The notes under the pieces are model-generated. The model was not told where the DNA came from, ran no database searches, and saw nothing but the letters and a program-made list of their open reading frames with translations. Below are positions 48,653-60,746 of a DNA stretch of 64,000 nt, in pieces. Position 1 is the stretch's first letter, and each line of letters begins with the position of its first letter. Made by a program: the position numbers and the translations under genes. The DNA comes from Sandaracinaceae bacterium (GTDB lineage Bacteria > Myxococcota_A > Polyangia > Polyangiales > Houyiibacteriaceae), in assembly GCA_020633075.1 (NCBI GenBank), contig JACKEI010000002.1:186001-250000 (forward strand), given 5' to 3'.

Positions 48653-48979
48653 ATGTCCAACACCAAAGACAAGGCCGTGGAGCTCGGCGCGAGCTTGCGC
48701 GAGGACCTCAAAGGCTTTCGAACCGAGCTACGCGGCCTCGCCGACGAGATCCGCCTGAAGGTGCACCTCGGCAGCATGGACCTGAAGGACAGCTGGCGCG
48801 ACGTGGAGCCGAAGCTGCAAGAGTTCGAGGCCCGCCTCGAGAAGGCCGGCGCAGAGATCGGCAAGGAGTTCAAGGAGGTCGGCACCGAAGTGAAGCACGC
48901 CACCAAGGACCTCGATGTCCTGGGCGCGAAGCTGAAGCAAGACCTCATCGCCTTGCGCGACCGGTTGGCCAAGCACTAG
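48653..48979 (+). CDS. Small coiled-coil protein of unknown function
   Basis: The 108-residue product is hydrophilic and helical throughout, with amphipathic heptads (DLKGFRTELRGLADEIRLK, FEARLEKAGAEIGKEFKEV and DLDVLGAKLKQDLIALRDRL). It resembles small coiled-coil or late-embryogenesis-type stress proteins but no family is assigned. The ATG has AGGAG 10 bases upstream. It is monocistronic, 48 bases before the histidine kinase gene. Confidence 0.8.
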   Translation: MSNTKDKAVELGASLREDLKGFRTELRGLADEIRLKVHLGSMDLKDSWRDVEPKLQEFEARLEKAGAEIGKEFKEVGTEVKHATKDLDVLGAKLKQDLIALRDRLAKH

Positions 48980-49027
48980 CCGCCTCGCCGGCCTCGCCCG
49001 GCATCCCCGCGACGTCGCCACGGAAGT

Positions 49028-50943
<1,916 letters not shown>

Positions 50944-50944
<1 letters not shown>

Positions 50945-51732
50945 TGGACAGGGTGGCCAGGGTGGACGCGGGCGGAAGCTCGCTGGCGTACAAGCGGTTC
51001 GGGACCGGGGCGCCGTTGGTGGTGCTCCTGCACGGGTGGATGATGAGCGGTGCGGTCTGGGACCGTACGCTGGCGTCGCTCGATCCCACGCGTGCCACGT
51101 ACCTCGTCCCCGACCTCCGGGGCGTTGCTGCGTGGACGGACGACGCGGAGCGTCTCGACCTTGCAGGCCACGCGCGGGACGTGTGGGGCACGGTGCTCGC
51201 CGCCGCGGGCGGGGACGCCCGCCCGGTGCTGGTCGGGCACAGCATGGGCGGGCAGATCGCGCAGCTCGTCGCAGCGGACCACCCGGAGGTCGTGGCCGGG
51301 CTGGTGCTGCTGAACTCGGTGCCCGCGTCCGGCCTTCCGCTGCCCGCCGATGCCCTCGCGCTGTTTGCCGCTTCCGCAGGCGACGCGACACGCCAGGGCG
51401 CGATCCTGGACATGGCGACCAACGAGCTGCCGCCGGACGCCCGCGCCGAGCTGCTGTCCATCGCCGGGAGCGTCCCACCGGAGGCCATCCGCCGCATGCT
51501 CGACCTGTGGCGGGCGGGGGGCTTCGAGGCGCGCCTCGCGGACGTGCGCGCGCCCACGCTGGTGGTCTCCACGGACGACCCCTTCCTGCCGCCAGAGCTC
51601 CTCGACGCGACCATCACCACCAAGATCGGCGGCGCCCGACGCGAACACCTCACGGGCCCGGGCCACTATCCCCTGGTCGAGCGCCCGGCCGAGACGGCCG
51701 CGCTGATCGAGCGCTTCTTGGCCACGCTCTAG
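50944..51732 (+). CDS. Alpha/beta-fold hydrolase
   Basis: The 262-residue product has LLHGWMMSGAVWD (oxyanion hole), the nucleophile elbow GHSMGG with Ser100, an acid near STDDPFLPP and the final GPGHYPLVE with the catalytic His. It is a complete small esterase/lyase-type enzyme of unknown substrate. It overlaps the kinase gene by one base, which indicates co-expression. Confidence 0.92.
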
Positions 51733-51815
51733 CGCCACGGTCACGGCCGGCGAGAACCGGGCTCCCGCGTGGCGCGCGCCTTGCTCGCGACCCCATCTGA
51801 CCAACACTGCGCCTC

Positions 51816-52547
51816 ATGGCACCCATCCTCTCCACGCACGGCGACGCCGCCGAGGTCATCGGCGGGCGCGCCGACGTGCCCGTGGTTCTCTGCTGTGAGC
51901 ACGCGTCCGAGCGCTTGCCAGGGCGCTGGCGTTGGTCGGACAACGACCGACGCTTGGTGGGCACGCACTGGGCGGTGGACCTCGGCGCCGCGGACCTCAC
52001 GCGTGAGCTCGCCGACCGCCTCGGCGCCCCCGCCGTGCTCGCGCGCTTCAGCCGGCTGCTGGCGGACCCGAATCGCCCCGAGGACTCACCCACGCTGTTT
52101 CGGAAGGACGCCGAGGGGCTGCCCGTGGAGCTGAACGTCGGCATGCGCGAGGTCGACCGCGCGCAGCGCATCACGGACTACTACCGCCCGTATCACGCCA
52201 CGCTGGACGCGACGGTGGGGGCCAGCCTCGCCCCGGTGCTCTTCTCGGTGCACTCGTTCACGCCGGAGTACGAGGGGCAGCCGCGCACCATGGAGCTCGG
52301 CGTCCTCTACAACTACGAGGGCGCCCTGGGCGAGGCCCTCAACGCGCACCTGGCCGCGGCGGGCTATGGCACGCTGGCGAACCAGCCCTACTCGGGCAGG
52401 GACGGCTTCATGCACTCGGCCGACACGCACTCGGTGCGCCACGGTCGACGCGCCGTGGAGCTCGAGGTGCGCCAGGACCTGTGTGTGGACCCGGCCTACC
52501 GAGCGCGCCTGAGCGAGTGCTTGGTAGCCTTCTTCAAGCGGCTCTGA
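51816..52547 (+). CDS. N-formylglutamate amidohydrolase-family protein
   Basis: The 243-residue product has VVLCCEHASERLPGR (metal site), HWAVDLGAADLT, LADPNRPEDSP, LFSVHSFTPEYEG and the C-terminal DGFMHSADTHSVRHG, VELEVRQDL. These are the ordered motifs of the FGase/HutG-like fold, a zinc-dependent amidohydrolase family. True HutG acts in histidine degradation, but no hut genes are near, so the substrate may be another N-acyl amino acid. Confidence 0.9.
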   Translation: MAPILSTHGDAAEVIGGRADVPVVLCCEHASERLPGRWRWSDNDRRLVGTHWAVDLGAADLTRELADRLGAPAVLARFSRLLADPNRPEDSPTLFRKDAEGLPVELNVGMREVDRAQRITDYYRPYHATLDATVGASLAPVLFSVHSFTPEYEGQPRTMELGVLYNYEGALGEALNAHLAAAGYGTLANQPYSGRDGFMHSADTHSVRHGRRAVELEVRQDLCVDPAYRARLSECLVAFFKRL

Positions 52548-52571
52548 GGCGGCTCTGAAGCCGCTCGGGGC

Positions 52572-52581
<10 letters not shown>
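52537..52581. terminator. Tandem hairpins between convergent genes
   Basis: AGCGGCT (52537-52543) pairs with AGCCGCT (52559-52565), and GGGGCT (52567-52572) with AGCCCC (52576-52581). They cover the end of the amidohydrolase gene, the 24-base gap and the start of the purC 3' end. A 10-bp direct repeat (GCGGCTCTGA) includes the TGA stop twice. They are likely bidirectional terminators. Confidence 0.5.
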
Positions 52582-53534
<953 letters not shown>

Positions 53535-53608
53535 AGCGCTCTCCTAGCGTGGCAGGGGACGGAGGGCAGGGTGTAGCAAGTTTGGCCCTGGTGGGCACGC
53601 CCTAAGCA

Positions 53609-53637
53609 ACCTGAACACGCGGGGCCCCCGTTCAGGT
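53609..53637 (+). promoter_or_regulatory. Hairpin abutting a start codon
   Basis: ACCTGAAC (53609-53616) pairs with GTTCAGGT (53630-53637), and the ATG of the pseudo-receiver gene follows immediately at 53638. The loop contains GGGGCCCC. The only AGG-like ribosome site is in the right arm, so folding could hide it. It might instead be a DNA operator. Confidence 0.45.
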
Positions 53638-54354
53638 ATGCTCCTACCAATGCAGATCCAGCAAGAGGTGCACGTCGTCCGCGAGGTGCTCGAAGGGGCG
53701 CTGCCCGCCGAGCTCGCTACCGCGATGATCTTTCGGGCCCTACGGAACGTGGACGAGCTCCCTCAGGATCGCGACTCCGTGCTCGCGCTCTGTCGTGGAC
53801 CCCTCGCGGAGGCGCTGACCGCGAAGGTGGGCGCCGACGTGACCGAAGAGGTCTTGGCGCGCATCGAGCAAGTCCTGCTGCGCGGCGACAGGACAGGCAC
53901 CGAGGTCCCGCTCGAGATCGACGTCGACCTGGACGACGACGTGGACAGCACGCTGATGATGCCGGTCGTGTTCTCGGCTCCCGTGAGCGTCCTCGTGGTC
54001 TCGTCGAAGTTCCGCTTCGCCGAGCGCCTGGTCGCGTCGCTGGGAGACGAGCGCGTGTACGTCACGTCCGCCATGGACGAGCGGGAGCTGCGCAAGAGCG
54101 TGTTCACCGTGCAGCCGCTGCTGGTGGTCGTCGACGGCACCGCCGCCCCCGCGATGAGCGACGAGGTGCTGGCGCAGTGCATGAAGGACCTCCCCGACAA
54201 CGCCCTCGGCGTGGTGTGGGGCGACGACACCCCCTACGGGCGCTCGGTGCTCAAGATGCTGGAGTCGACGGGCACCAACAGCGTCGGCATCGACGAAGGG
54301 GAGGGCATCGCTCCCCTGCTGGACCTGGTGCTGGCGCGCTACGGGGGCGAGTGA
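53638..54354 (+). CDS. Pseudo-receiver domain protein
   Basis: The 238-residue product has an N-terminal helical half (1-100) and a C-terminal CheY-like fold (about 115-230). VSVLVVSSKFRFAERL replaces the usual acidic pair of the receiver pocket. LLVVVDG keeps an Asp at the phosphorylation position, and the switch Lys is not evident. It is therefore probably phosphorylation-independent. An acidic patch (VDLDDDVDS) links the two halves. Start 53638 is used; ATG 53650 is possible. It overlaps the TRAP-protein gene by 4 bases (GTGA). Confidence 0.7.
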   Translation: MLLPMQIQQEVHVVREVLEGALPAELATAMIFRALRNVDELPQDRDSVLALCRGPLAEALTAKVGADVTEEVLARIEQVLLRGDRTGTEVPLEIDVDLDDDVDSTLMMPVVFSAPVSVLVVSSKFRFAERLVASLGDERVYVTSAMDERELRKSVFTVQPLLVVVDGTAAPAMSDEVLAQCMKDLPDNALGVVWGDDTPYGRSVLKMLESTGTNSVGIDEGEGIAPLLDLVLARYGGE

Positions 54355-55409
54355 CGCCCAGGGGCGCAGAGCGGCGCGCACCACGCCGGGGGCCGAGTGG
54401 GCGCTCGAGCGCAGCGCCGGTGGTGGCCCTGGCTGCGTTGATCCTGACCCTGCTGCCGCACGACGTGGCCCCGCTCTCCGCGCAGGCTGCGGGCCCGCTC
54501 GAGCTGCGCTTCGCGACGCTCGCTCCAGCAGACTCGCCCCTCGGTCGCGGCTTCGACGAGATGGACAGGGACCTGTCCGACCGCTCGTCCGGTCAGGTGC
54601 GCGTGCGCCTCTACGGAGGGGGCGCCGCTGGGGATGAGCGCACCATCGTGCGCAAGATGCGGGACGGACAGCTGGACGGTGCCGCGCTCACGTCGACCGG
54701 GCTCGGCGCCATCGCGCGCGAGGTGCTCGTGCTGCAGGCACCCGGGCTGATCACCTCCTATCCCGAGCTCGACCGCGTTCGCGGCCGCCTGCAAGCCGGC
54801 CTGAACCGCGCCTTCGAGCGCGAGGGCTTCACCATCCTCGGCTGGGGCGACGCGGGGCGCGTGCGCCTGCTCTCGGCGCGCCGCATCGAGCGTCCCGCGG
54901 ACATGCAGAGCGGCCGCCCGTGGGTGTGGCGCGACTCGCCCATCATGGAGGCCTTCGTGAGCGCCACGGGCGCGACGGGCGTGCCTCTCGGCGTGAACGA
55001 GGTCCTGCCCGCGCTCTCGACCGGCATGGTGGACACCGTCATCACGTCGAGCGTGAGCGCCGTGGCCATGCAGTGGCACGGGCGCCTGCGGACCATCAGC
55101 CAGCAGGCCAACGGCGTGGTCGTGGGCGCCGTCGTGATCCGCACCGACCGCCTCGCGCTCGTGCCCCAGGCGCTGCGCGATCACATGGTGGCCCAGGGTC
55201 GCAGCCAACAGAGCACCTTCCGGCGCGCTGGACGGCGCCTGGATGACCGCGCGACCGAGGCCCTCTTCCAGCGCCTCGACGTGGTGGACATGGAGCCGTA
55301 CCGGGCGGCCTGGGACGCCGTCGCCACGCGCGCCCGAGACTCGCTGGTGGGGCGCCTCTATACCCGCGCTCAGCTCGACCGCGTGCGCGCCATCGTGGAA
55401 GCGCCGTAG
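54351..55409 (+). CDS. DctP-type TRAP transporter substrate-binding protein
   Basis: The 352-residue product has an Arg-rich n-region, a hydrophobic segment and a cleavage site near LSAQA. A DctP-like core follows (ELRFATLAPADSPLGRGFDEMDRDL, QVRVRLYGGG, ALTSTGLGAIARE, QAPGLI, then GMVDTVITSS). It would bind an organic acid in the periplasm. No dctQ or dctM membrane genes follow, so the permease is elsewhere or the protein has another role. The GTG at 54351 overlaps the pseudo-receiver stop; the longer frame upstream is antisense-like. Confidence 0.88.
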   Translation: MTPRGAERRAPRRGPSGRSSAAPVVALAALILTLLPHDVAPLSAQAAGPLELRFATLAPADSPLGRGFDEMDRDLSDRSSGQVRVRLYGGGAAGDERTIVRKMRDGQLDGAALTSTGLGAIAREVLVLQAPGLITSYPELDRVRGRLQAGLNRAFEREGFTILGWGDAGRVRLLSARRIERPADMQSGRPWVWRDSPIMEAFVSATGATGVPLGVNEVLPALSTGMVDTVITSSVSAVAMQWHGRLRTISQQANGVVVGAVVIRTDRLALVPQALRDHMVAQGRSQQSTFRRAGRRLDDRATEALFQRLDVVDMEPYRAAWDAVATRARDSLVGRLYTRAQLDRVRAIVEAP

Positions 55410-55423
55410 GCAGCGCGCGCCGC

Positions 55424-56182
55424 ATGGGGCATTCTCCATGCATGGATCGGGTGTCTCCATCACATCGCCCAAGCGGGCGCAACGCCGGCACGCAGCGCTG
55501 GCGCGACCTGCTCTTCCTGCACTGGGAGCTGGAGCCGTCCGTGCTCCGCCCGCTGGTGCCCGCCGCGCTCGAGCTCGACCTCTACGAGGGGCGGGCGTTC
55601 GTGGGCGTGGTCCCCTTCCTGATGCGAGGCATCCGCCCCCCGTGGCTCCCGGGGCCCGGCCTGGACTTCTACGAGACCAACCTGCGCACCTACGTGCAGC
55701 GCGGCGGGGACGACCCGGGCGTGTACTTCTTCTCCCTCGAGGCCAGCAGCTGGCTGGCCGTGCAGGCGGCGCGTGTCGGCTGGGGGCTGCCCTACCATCA
55801 CGCGCGCATGAGCGGCGCCGACAACGAAGGGCAGGTGGGGGTCGGCGACACGCTCGCTTACGAGAGCACGCGGCGAGCTTCGCAGGTGTCCTTCCAGACG
55901 CGCTGCCGGGTGGGCGCCCAGCTCCCCCAGCCGCAGCTGGGCAGCCTCGAGCACTTCCTCTTGGAGCGCTACTACCTCTACAACGTGCGGGCCGGGCAGC
56001 TGCACCGCGGGCAGGTCCATCACGTCCCGTACCCGGCGCACAGCGCAGAGGTGCTGTCCGTCGACGACGGCCTCGTCGCAGCGGCCGGGCTGCCCGGCGT
56101 GGGCACCCGCCCACCCGATCACGCGCACTACTCGCCCGGCGTGGACGTCGAGGTCTTCTCCGTCGCGCCCGTGTCTCCGTAG
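55424..56182 (+). CDS. DUF2071 (YqjF-like) family protein
   Basis: The 252-residue product has the DUF2071 features: QRWRDLLFLHWELEPSVLRPLVPAALELDLYEG, FVGVVPFLMRGIRP, FYETNLRTYV, GVYFFSLEASSW and GLPYHHARM. Function is unknown for the family. Two possible starts (55424 and 55442) both lack a clear ribosome site. It lies 14 bases after the TRAP protein stop and may share its transcript. Confidence 0.9.
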   Translation: MGHSPCMDRVSPSHRPSGRNAGTQRWRDLLFLHWELEPSVLRPLVPAALELDLYEGRAFVGVVPFLMRGIRPPWLPGPGLDFYETNLRTYVQRGGDDPGVYFFSLEASSWLAVQAARVGWGLPYHHARMSGADNEGQVGVGDTLAYESTRRASQVSFQTRCRVGAQLPQPQLGSLEHFLLERYYLYNVRAGQLHRGQVHHVPYPAHSAEVLSVDDGLVAAAGLPGVGTRPPDHAHYSPGVDVEVFSVAPVSP

Positions 56183-56236
56183 CGAGCCAGCGGGCGAGGT
56201 CGACGGCCAGGCCCCCGCGTGCCAGGGTGCACGCCC

Positions 56237-58066
56237 ATGACGGCTCCGAGCACCCTCGTCGACCGACTCGCGCACTGGGCGAACACCACGCCCGACGCGC
56301 CCGCCCTCAACGAGAAGCGCGCAGGTCGCTGGCAGGCCCTGTCCTGGTCGCAGTACCACCAGCGGGTGCGCGCGCTGGGCCAGGCCCTGATCGAGCTCGG
56401 CCACCAGCCCGGCGAGTGCGTGGCCCTGGTCGGGGCCAACCGTCCGGAGTGGGTGCAGTGCCAGTTCGCCATCCAGGCGGCGCAGGGCATCCCGGCCCCC
56501 ATCTACGTGACCAACACCGCGGCGCAGGCGGCCTACATCGTCAAGCACAGTCGCGCGCGCATCCTGATCGCGGACGGTGCCGAGCAGGTGGACAAGCTGC
56601 TGGCGGCCGAGGCCGAGGGCGCCTTCCCAGAGCTCGCGCACATCATCACCTTCGACCTGCTGGACGCCGCGCTGCACCCGCGCGCCAAGGGGCGCCTGCG
56701 CTCTTTCGACCAGCTGCTCGGAGACGGCCGCAGCTCGTCGCGCGACGCCATCGACGCGCGTATCGCGGCCATCGACCCGGCCGCGACCTGCATGCTGATC
56801 TACACGTCCGGCACCACCGGCGTGCCCAAGGCGGTGGAGCTCAGCCACGCGGGGCAGCTCGCGGTCGGCGCCAGCATCCTCGCGTGGGCGCCCTTCATGT
56901 CGGAGCCCGACGCGTACCACTGCATCAGCTACCTGCCCCTCTGTCACCAGGCCGAGCAGCTGATCACCAACGTGGCCACGCTGATGGTCGGCGGTCAGGT
57001 CTACTTCTGCCCCGACCTCGCGCACATCAAGGAGTACCTCACGGACGTACGCCCCACGGTCTTCCTCGGGGTGCCGCGCGTGTGGGAGAAGTTCGAGGCC
57101 GCGCTGCGCGCCAACCTCGGCCAGAAGACCGGCTTCGCCAAGCAGATGGTGGACTTCGGCATGCAGTCGGAGCTCGCCGCGTTCGACACGCAGGTGGAGC
57201 GGGGCCTGCGCAAGCACATGACCCCGCGGCGCTTCGTCGCGCGCAAGTTGGTCGTGGACAAGGTCAAGACCGCGCTCGGCCTCGACCGACTGCAGGTGGC
57301 CATCACCGGTTCGGCGCCCATCGCGGTCAGCACGCAGCGCTTCTTCGCGTCGCTCGGCATCGGCATTCACGAGGCCTACGGGCTCAGCGAGACCAGCGGC
57401 CTCTGCACGCTCACGGACCCGCTTCGTCCTCGCTTCGGAACGGTGGGGCGCCCCCTCTCGTGCGCGCAGGTTCGCATCTCCGACGAGGGGGAGATCCAGG
57501 TGCAGGGGGTCCTCAACACCAAGGGCTACCTACACATGCCGGAGGAGTCGGCCGCGCTGTTCACGGAGGACGGTTGGCTCAAGACAGGAGACCTCGGCGC
57601 GTTCGACGACGAGGGCAACGTGAAGATCACGGGGCGCATCAAGGAGCTGCTGATCACCGCTGGCGGCAAGAACGTCGCGCCCGTGGAGCTCGAGCACCTC
57701 ATCGGCGGCATCGACGGTGTGGGCCAGGTCGTGGTCGTCGGGGACCGCAAGCCCTACCTCTCGGCGCTCGTCACGCTGGACCCCGAGGCCATGGACGCGC
57801 TGCGCGAGCGCATCGGCGTCGCCGCCGGCAGCGCCCGAGAGCTGGCCGCGCATCGCAAGCTGCGCGACTACCTCGAGGACCAGATCGGCAAGCAGTGCAA
57901 CGCCAAGGTCGCGCGCTACCAGACCATCAAGAAGTTCGAGGTCTTGCCCGACGAGTTCAGCGTCGACGGAGGCGAGCTCACCGCCACCATGAAGCTGCGC
58001 CGCAACGTCATCGCCGACAAGTACGCCGACGTGATCGAGCGCTTCTACTCGGACGGAGTCGGCTGA
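56237..58066 (+). CDS. Long-chain acyl-CoA synthetase (AMP-binding)
   Basis: The 609-residue product belongs to the ANL superfamily. YTSGTTGVPKAVELSH is the P-loop, then ITGSAPI, YGLSETSG (adenine binding), LKTGDLG, and GRIKELLITAGGKNVAP at the hinge. The length and the GGKNVAP motif are typical of FadD15-like long-chain acyl-CoA synthetases. It would feed fatty acids to beta-oxidation or lipid synthesis. ATG 56237 with AGGG upstream is preferred over GTG 56219. Confidence 0.93.
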   Translation: MTAPSTLVDRLAHWANTTPDAPALNEKRAGRWQALSWSQYHQRVRALGQALIELGHQPGECVALVGANRPEWVQCQFAIQAAQGIPAPIYVTNTAAQAAYIVKHSRARILIADGAEQVDKLLAAEAEGAFPELAHIITFDLLDAALHPRAKGRLRSFDQLLGDGRSSSRDAIDARIAAIDPAATCMLIYTSGTTGVPKAVELSHAGQLAVGASILAWAPFMSEPDAYHCISYLPLCHQAEQLITNVATLMVGGQVYFCPDLAHIKEYLTDVRPTVFLGVPRVWEKFEAALRANLGQKTGFAKQMVDFGMQSELAAFDTQVERGLRKHMTPRRFVARKLVVDKVKTALGLDRLQVAITGSAPIAVSTQRFFASLGIGIHEAYGLSETSGLCTLTDPLRPRFGTVGRPLSCAQVRISDEGEIQVQGVLNTKGYLHMPEESAALFTEDGWLKTGDLGAFDDEGNVKITGRIKELLITAGGKNVAPVELEHLIGGIDGVGQVVVVGDRKPYLSALVTLDPEAMDALRERIGVAAGSARELAAHRKLRDYLEDQIGKQCNAKVARYQTIKKFEVLPDEFSVDGGELTATMKLRRNVIADKYADVIERFYSDGVG

Positions 58067-58083
58067 GCGTCCATACTGCGCGG

Positions 58084-59166
58084 ATGCACATCGCGCGGAT
58101 CGAGCTCTCCCCCCTCAGCGTGCCGTTGGTCGAACCGTTCGTCATCGCGACGGGTCGCATCGAGGCCACGCGCGCCGTGCTCGTGCAGGTGACGGTGGCG
58201 GATGGGGCGGGGAAGGAAGCTCTCGGTATCGGCGAGGCGGCGGCGCTCCCCCCCGTCACCGCCGAGGACCAGCCGGAGCTGCTGGCGCAGCTGGCTGCGG
58301 CCGTCCCGCTGCTGACGGGTGCCTCGGTCGCTACGCGCGCGGAGATCACCACGCTGCTGGACGGCGCCTTCCTGGGGCAGGCCGTGGCCCGCGCGGGGAT
58401 GGAGTGTGCCGTGCTGGACGCCTGCGCGCGTCTGGCCGGGCTGCCGCTGTGCACCTGGCTGACGGGCGCGCCGCCGCGCAGTCTGGTCACGGACATGACG
58501 CTCCCCATCGCCGCGCCGACGCACATGGCGGCGCTCGCGCGGGGCTACCGCGACCGCGGGTTCGACGTGTTCAAGGTCAAGGTGGGCAAGGCGATCGACG
58601 ACGACATCCGGGCGCTCACGCTGATCGCAGAGGCCGTGCCCGACGCTCGCTTTCGCCTGGACGCGAACGCGGGCTTCACTGCGGAGCAGGCGCTGCGCGT
58701 GTTGGATGCCTGCCGCGGAGCGCAGCTGCAGCTCGAGTGCTTCGAGCAGCCTTGTGGGCGCGACGACCTCACTGGCATGGCGCGCGTGACGGCCGCCACA
58801 GACGTGCCGGTCGTCGCGGACGAGTCGGTGCGCAGCCTGGCCGACCTCGAGAGGGTGGTCGAGGCGCGGGCCGCGAGCGGCGTCAACCTCAAGCTGGTCA
58901 AGCACGGCGGCTTGCTCGCCGCGCTTCGGATCGGCATGCGCGCGCGGGAGCTGGGGCTGTCGCTGATGTGCGGCGGCATGGTCGAGACGCGCCTCGGCAT
59001 GTCGGCGATGGGGCACGTGGTGTGCGCCCTGGGCGGCGCGGACTTCGTCGACCTCGACACGGCCTTCCTGCTGGCGAGCGACCCCTTCGCGGGTGGCTAC
59101 ACCAGCGCAGGCGCGCGGCTGACGTTCCAAGACGTCCCCGGGCACGGCGTGGCGCTGCGCACCTGA
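58084..59166 (+). CDS. Enolase-superfamily dipeptide epimerase-like enzyme
   Basis: The 360-residue protein has the muconate/mandelate-type layout: an N-terminal capping domain, Lys164-Val-Lys166 (KxK), Asp193 in LDANAG, Glu221 in FEQP, Asp246-Glu247 in ADES, and Lys270 in NLKLVKHGG. The paired Lys acid/bases and GGMVE near the C-terminus match L-Ala-D/L-Glu (dipeptide) epimerases used in murein peptide recycling; other substrates are possible. The real start is ATG 58084 although the frame is open far upstream. It follows the acyl-CoA synthetase by 17 bases. Confidence 0.88.
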   Translation: MHIARIELSPLSVPLVEPFVIATGRIEATRAVLVQVTVADGAGKEALGIGEAAALPPVTAEDQPELLAQLAAAVPLLTGASVATRAEITTLLDGAFLGQAVARAGMECAVLDACARLAGLPLCTWLTGAPPRSLVTDMTLPIAAPTHMAALARGYRDRGFDVFKVKVGKAIDDDIRALTLIAEAVPDARFRLDANAGFTAEQALRVLDACRGAQLQLECFEQPCGRDDLTGMARVTAATDVPVVADESVRSLADLERVVEARAASGVNLKLVKHGGLLAALRIGMRARELGLSLMCGGMVETRLGMSAMGHVVCALGGADFVDLDTAFLLASDPFAGGYTSAGARLTFQDVPGHGVALRT

Positions 59167-59176
59167 ACGTACGCGC

Positions 59177-59482
59177 TCAGGCCGGCACGAAGCTCCACGC
59201 CTTCACGACGACGGCCCGCTCCGGGACGACGTGCTCGAACAGCGCGCGATACCGCTCCCGCGCGGCGAGCCTCTCGAACGAGTCCAGCGACGCGAGCTCG
59301 ATGCGCAGCGCGAGGTCCCAGGAGCGCTCCGAGTCCGCGTCGGCGGGCAGCTCCACGTGCAGGCCGAGGACGTCGGACTCGCCCGCGAGCGCGCTGCGCA
59401 CGTCACGCGCCAGGGCCGCGCGTGCGCTCACGTTCACGTGCTCGGGCTTCAGCTTGATCAAGACGATGCGTGCGAGTGTCAT
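59177..59482 (-). CDS. Dabb (stress-responsive A/B barrel) domain protein
   Basis: The 101-residue product has MTLARIVLIKLKPEHV, the central helix with VRSALAGESDVLGLHVELPADADSERSWDLALRIEL, and the C-terminal FEHVVPERAVVVKAW. This is the small dimeric alpha+beta barrel fold of Dabb proteins. The biochemical role is unknown. It lies 8 bases after the acyl-CoA dehydrogenase stop and is probably co-transcribed. Confidence 0.87.
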   Translation of the reverse strand: MTLARIVLIKLKPEHVNVSARAALARDVRSALAGESDVLGLHVELPADADSERSWDLALRIELASLDSFERLAARERYRALFEHVVPERAVVVKAWSFVPA

Positions 59483-59490
59483 GGCGTCCC

Positions 59491-60702
59491 TCACTTGCCC
59501 TGCGAGCCGATCTCGAGACCGTAGGGCTTCAACAGCTGGCGCGCGACGGAGGTGCGGTGCACCTCGTCCGCACCGTCGAAGATGCGTCCTGCCCGCTCGT
59601 GCCGGAAGAACCACGCCAGCGGCGTGTCGTCCGTCATGCCCAGCGCGCCGTGGATCTGGATGGCGCGGTCCAGGATGCGCTGCATGGTGTTGGCCACCAG
59701 GAACTTCACGCAGCTGATCTCCACGCGTGCGCCGCTGGCCCCGTGCCGGTCGATCTTCTCGGCCGTGTCGTAGACGTACAGGCGCGCCGCATCGAGCTCG
59801 GCCTTGCTGTCTGCGATCATCAGCTGCACGGCCTGCTTGGTCCCGAGCGCCTTGCCGGGCGCCACCATGCGCGTGGCCGCGCGCTCACACATCAGGTGCA
59901 GGGCTCGCTGCGAGATGGCCAGGAAGCGCATGCAGTGGTGGATGCGCCCGGGCCCCAGGCGCTCTTGCGCGATCATGAAGCCGGCGCCCTCCGCGCCCAG
60001 GCGGTTGCTGACCGGAACACGCACGTTCTCGTAGCGCAGCTCGGAGTGGCTGGACCAACCCGAGCCCTCTTCGCCCATGACCGAGATGCGGCGCACGTGC
60101 ACGAAGCCCGGGGTGTTGGTGGGCACGATGATCTGACTCGCGCGCAGATGCGGCGGCGCGTCCGGGTTGGTGACGGCCATCACGATGGCGATGTCGGCTC
60201 CGTCCGCGCTGGTGGTGAACCACTTGTGCCCGTTGATCACGTACTCGTCCCCGTCGCGCACGGCGGTGGTCCCGAGCCAGGTGGGGTTGCTGCCGGCGTG
60301 ATCCGGCTCGGTCATGGAGAAGCAGCTGCGGATGCTCCCGTCCACCAGCGGCCTCAGCCACTTGGCCTGCTGCTCGGCGGTCCCGAACTTGTGCAGGATC
60401 TCCATGTTGCCAGCGTCTGGCGCGGGGCAGCCGAAGACGTAGAGCCCGAGGGGGCTGCGGGCCAGCACCTCCACCAGGCGCGCGTGGTCCAGGAAGGACA
60501 GGCCCATGCCGCCCAGCTCACGGGGCATCTGCGGGGCCCACATGCCCATCGCCTTCACCTCGGCCCGCAGGGCCGCGAGCTTCTGCGCAGAGCCCTCGAA
60601 GTCCACGATGGCCTCCTGCTCGATGGGATAGATCGAGGCCTCCACGAACGTGCGGGCCTTGTCGAGGAGCTGCTGGAGGTCGTCGCTGACGTCGAAACCC
60701 AT
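59491..60702 (-). CDS. Acyl-CoA dehydrogenase (ACAD10/11-like)
   Basis: The 403-residue flavoenzyme shows MGMWAPQMPRELGGMG, CFSMTEPDHAGSNPT (FAD-binding), GHKWFTTSADGADI, QERLGPGRIHHCMR and QIHGALGMTDDTPLAWFFR. The MTEPDxAGSNP and GPGRIHHCMR blocks are typical of the ACAD10/11 type. It is divergent, 44 bases away, from an APH-type kinase gene. In animals the same two domains are fused (ACAD10/ACAD11) and act on 4-hydroxyacyl-CoAs. Confidence 0.93.
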   Translation of the reverse strand: MGFDVSDDLQQLLDKARTFVEASIYPIEQEAIVDFEGSAQKLAALRAEVKAMGMWAPQMPRELGGMGLSFLDHARLVEVLARSPLGLYVFGCPAPDAGNMEILHKFGTAEQQAKWLRPLVDGSIRSCFSMTEPDHAGSNPTWLGTTAVRDGDEYVINGHKWFTTSADGADIAIVMAVTNPDAPPHLRASQIIVPTNTPGFVHVRRISVMGEEGSGWSSHSELRYENVRVPVSNRLGAEGAGFMIAQERLGPGRIHHCMRFLAISQRALHLMCERAATRMVAPGKALGTKQAVQLMIADSKAELDAARLYVYDTAEKIDRHGASGARVEISCVKFLVANTMQRILDRAIQIHGALGMTDDTPLAWFFRHERAGRIFDGADEVHRTSVARQLLKPYGLEIGSQGK

Positions 60703-60746
60703 GGTGGGGATCCTTCTCTCGAGTTGCGTGGTAACGTCGCGGCCAT

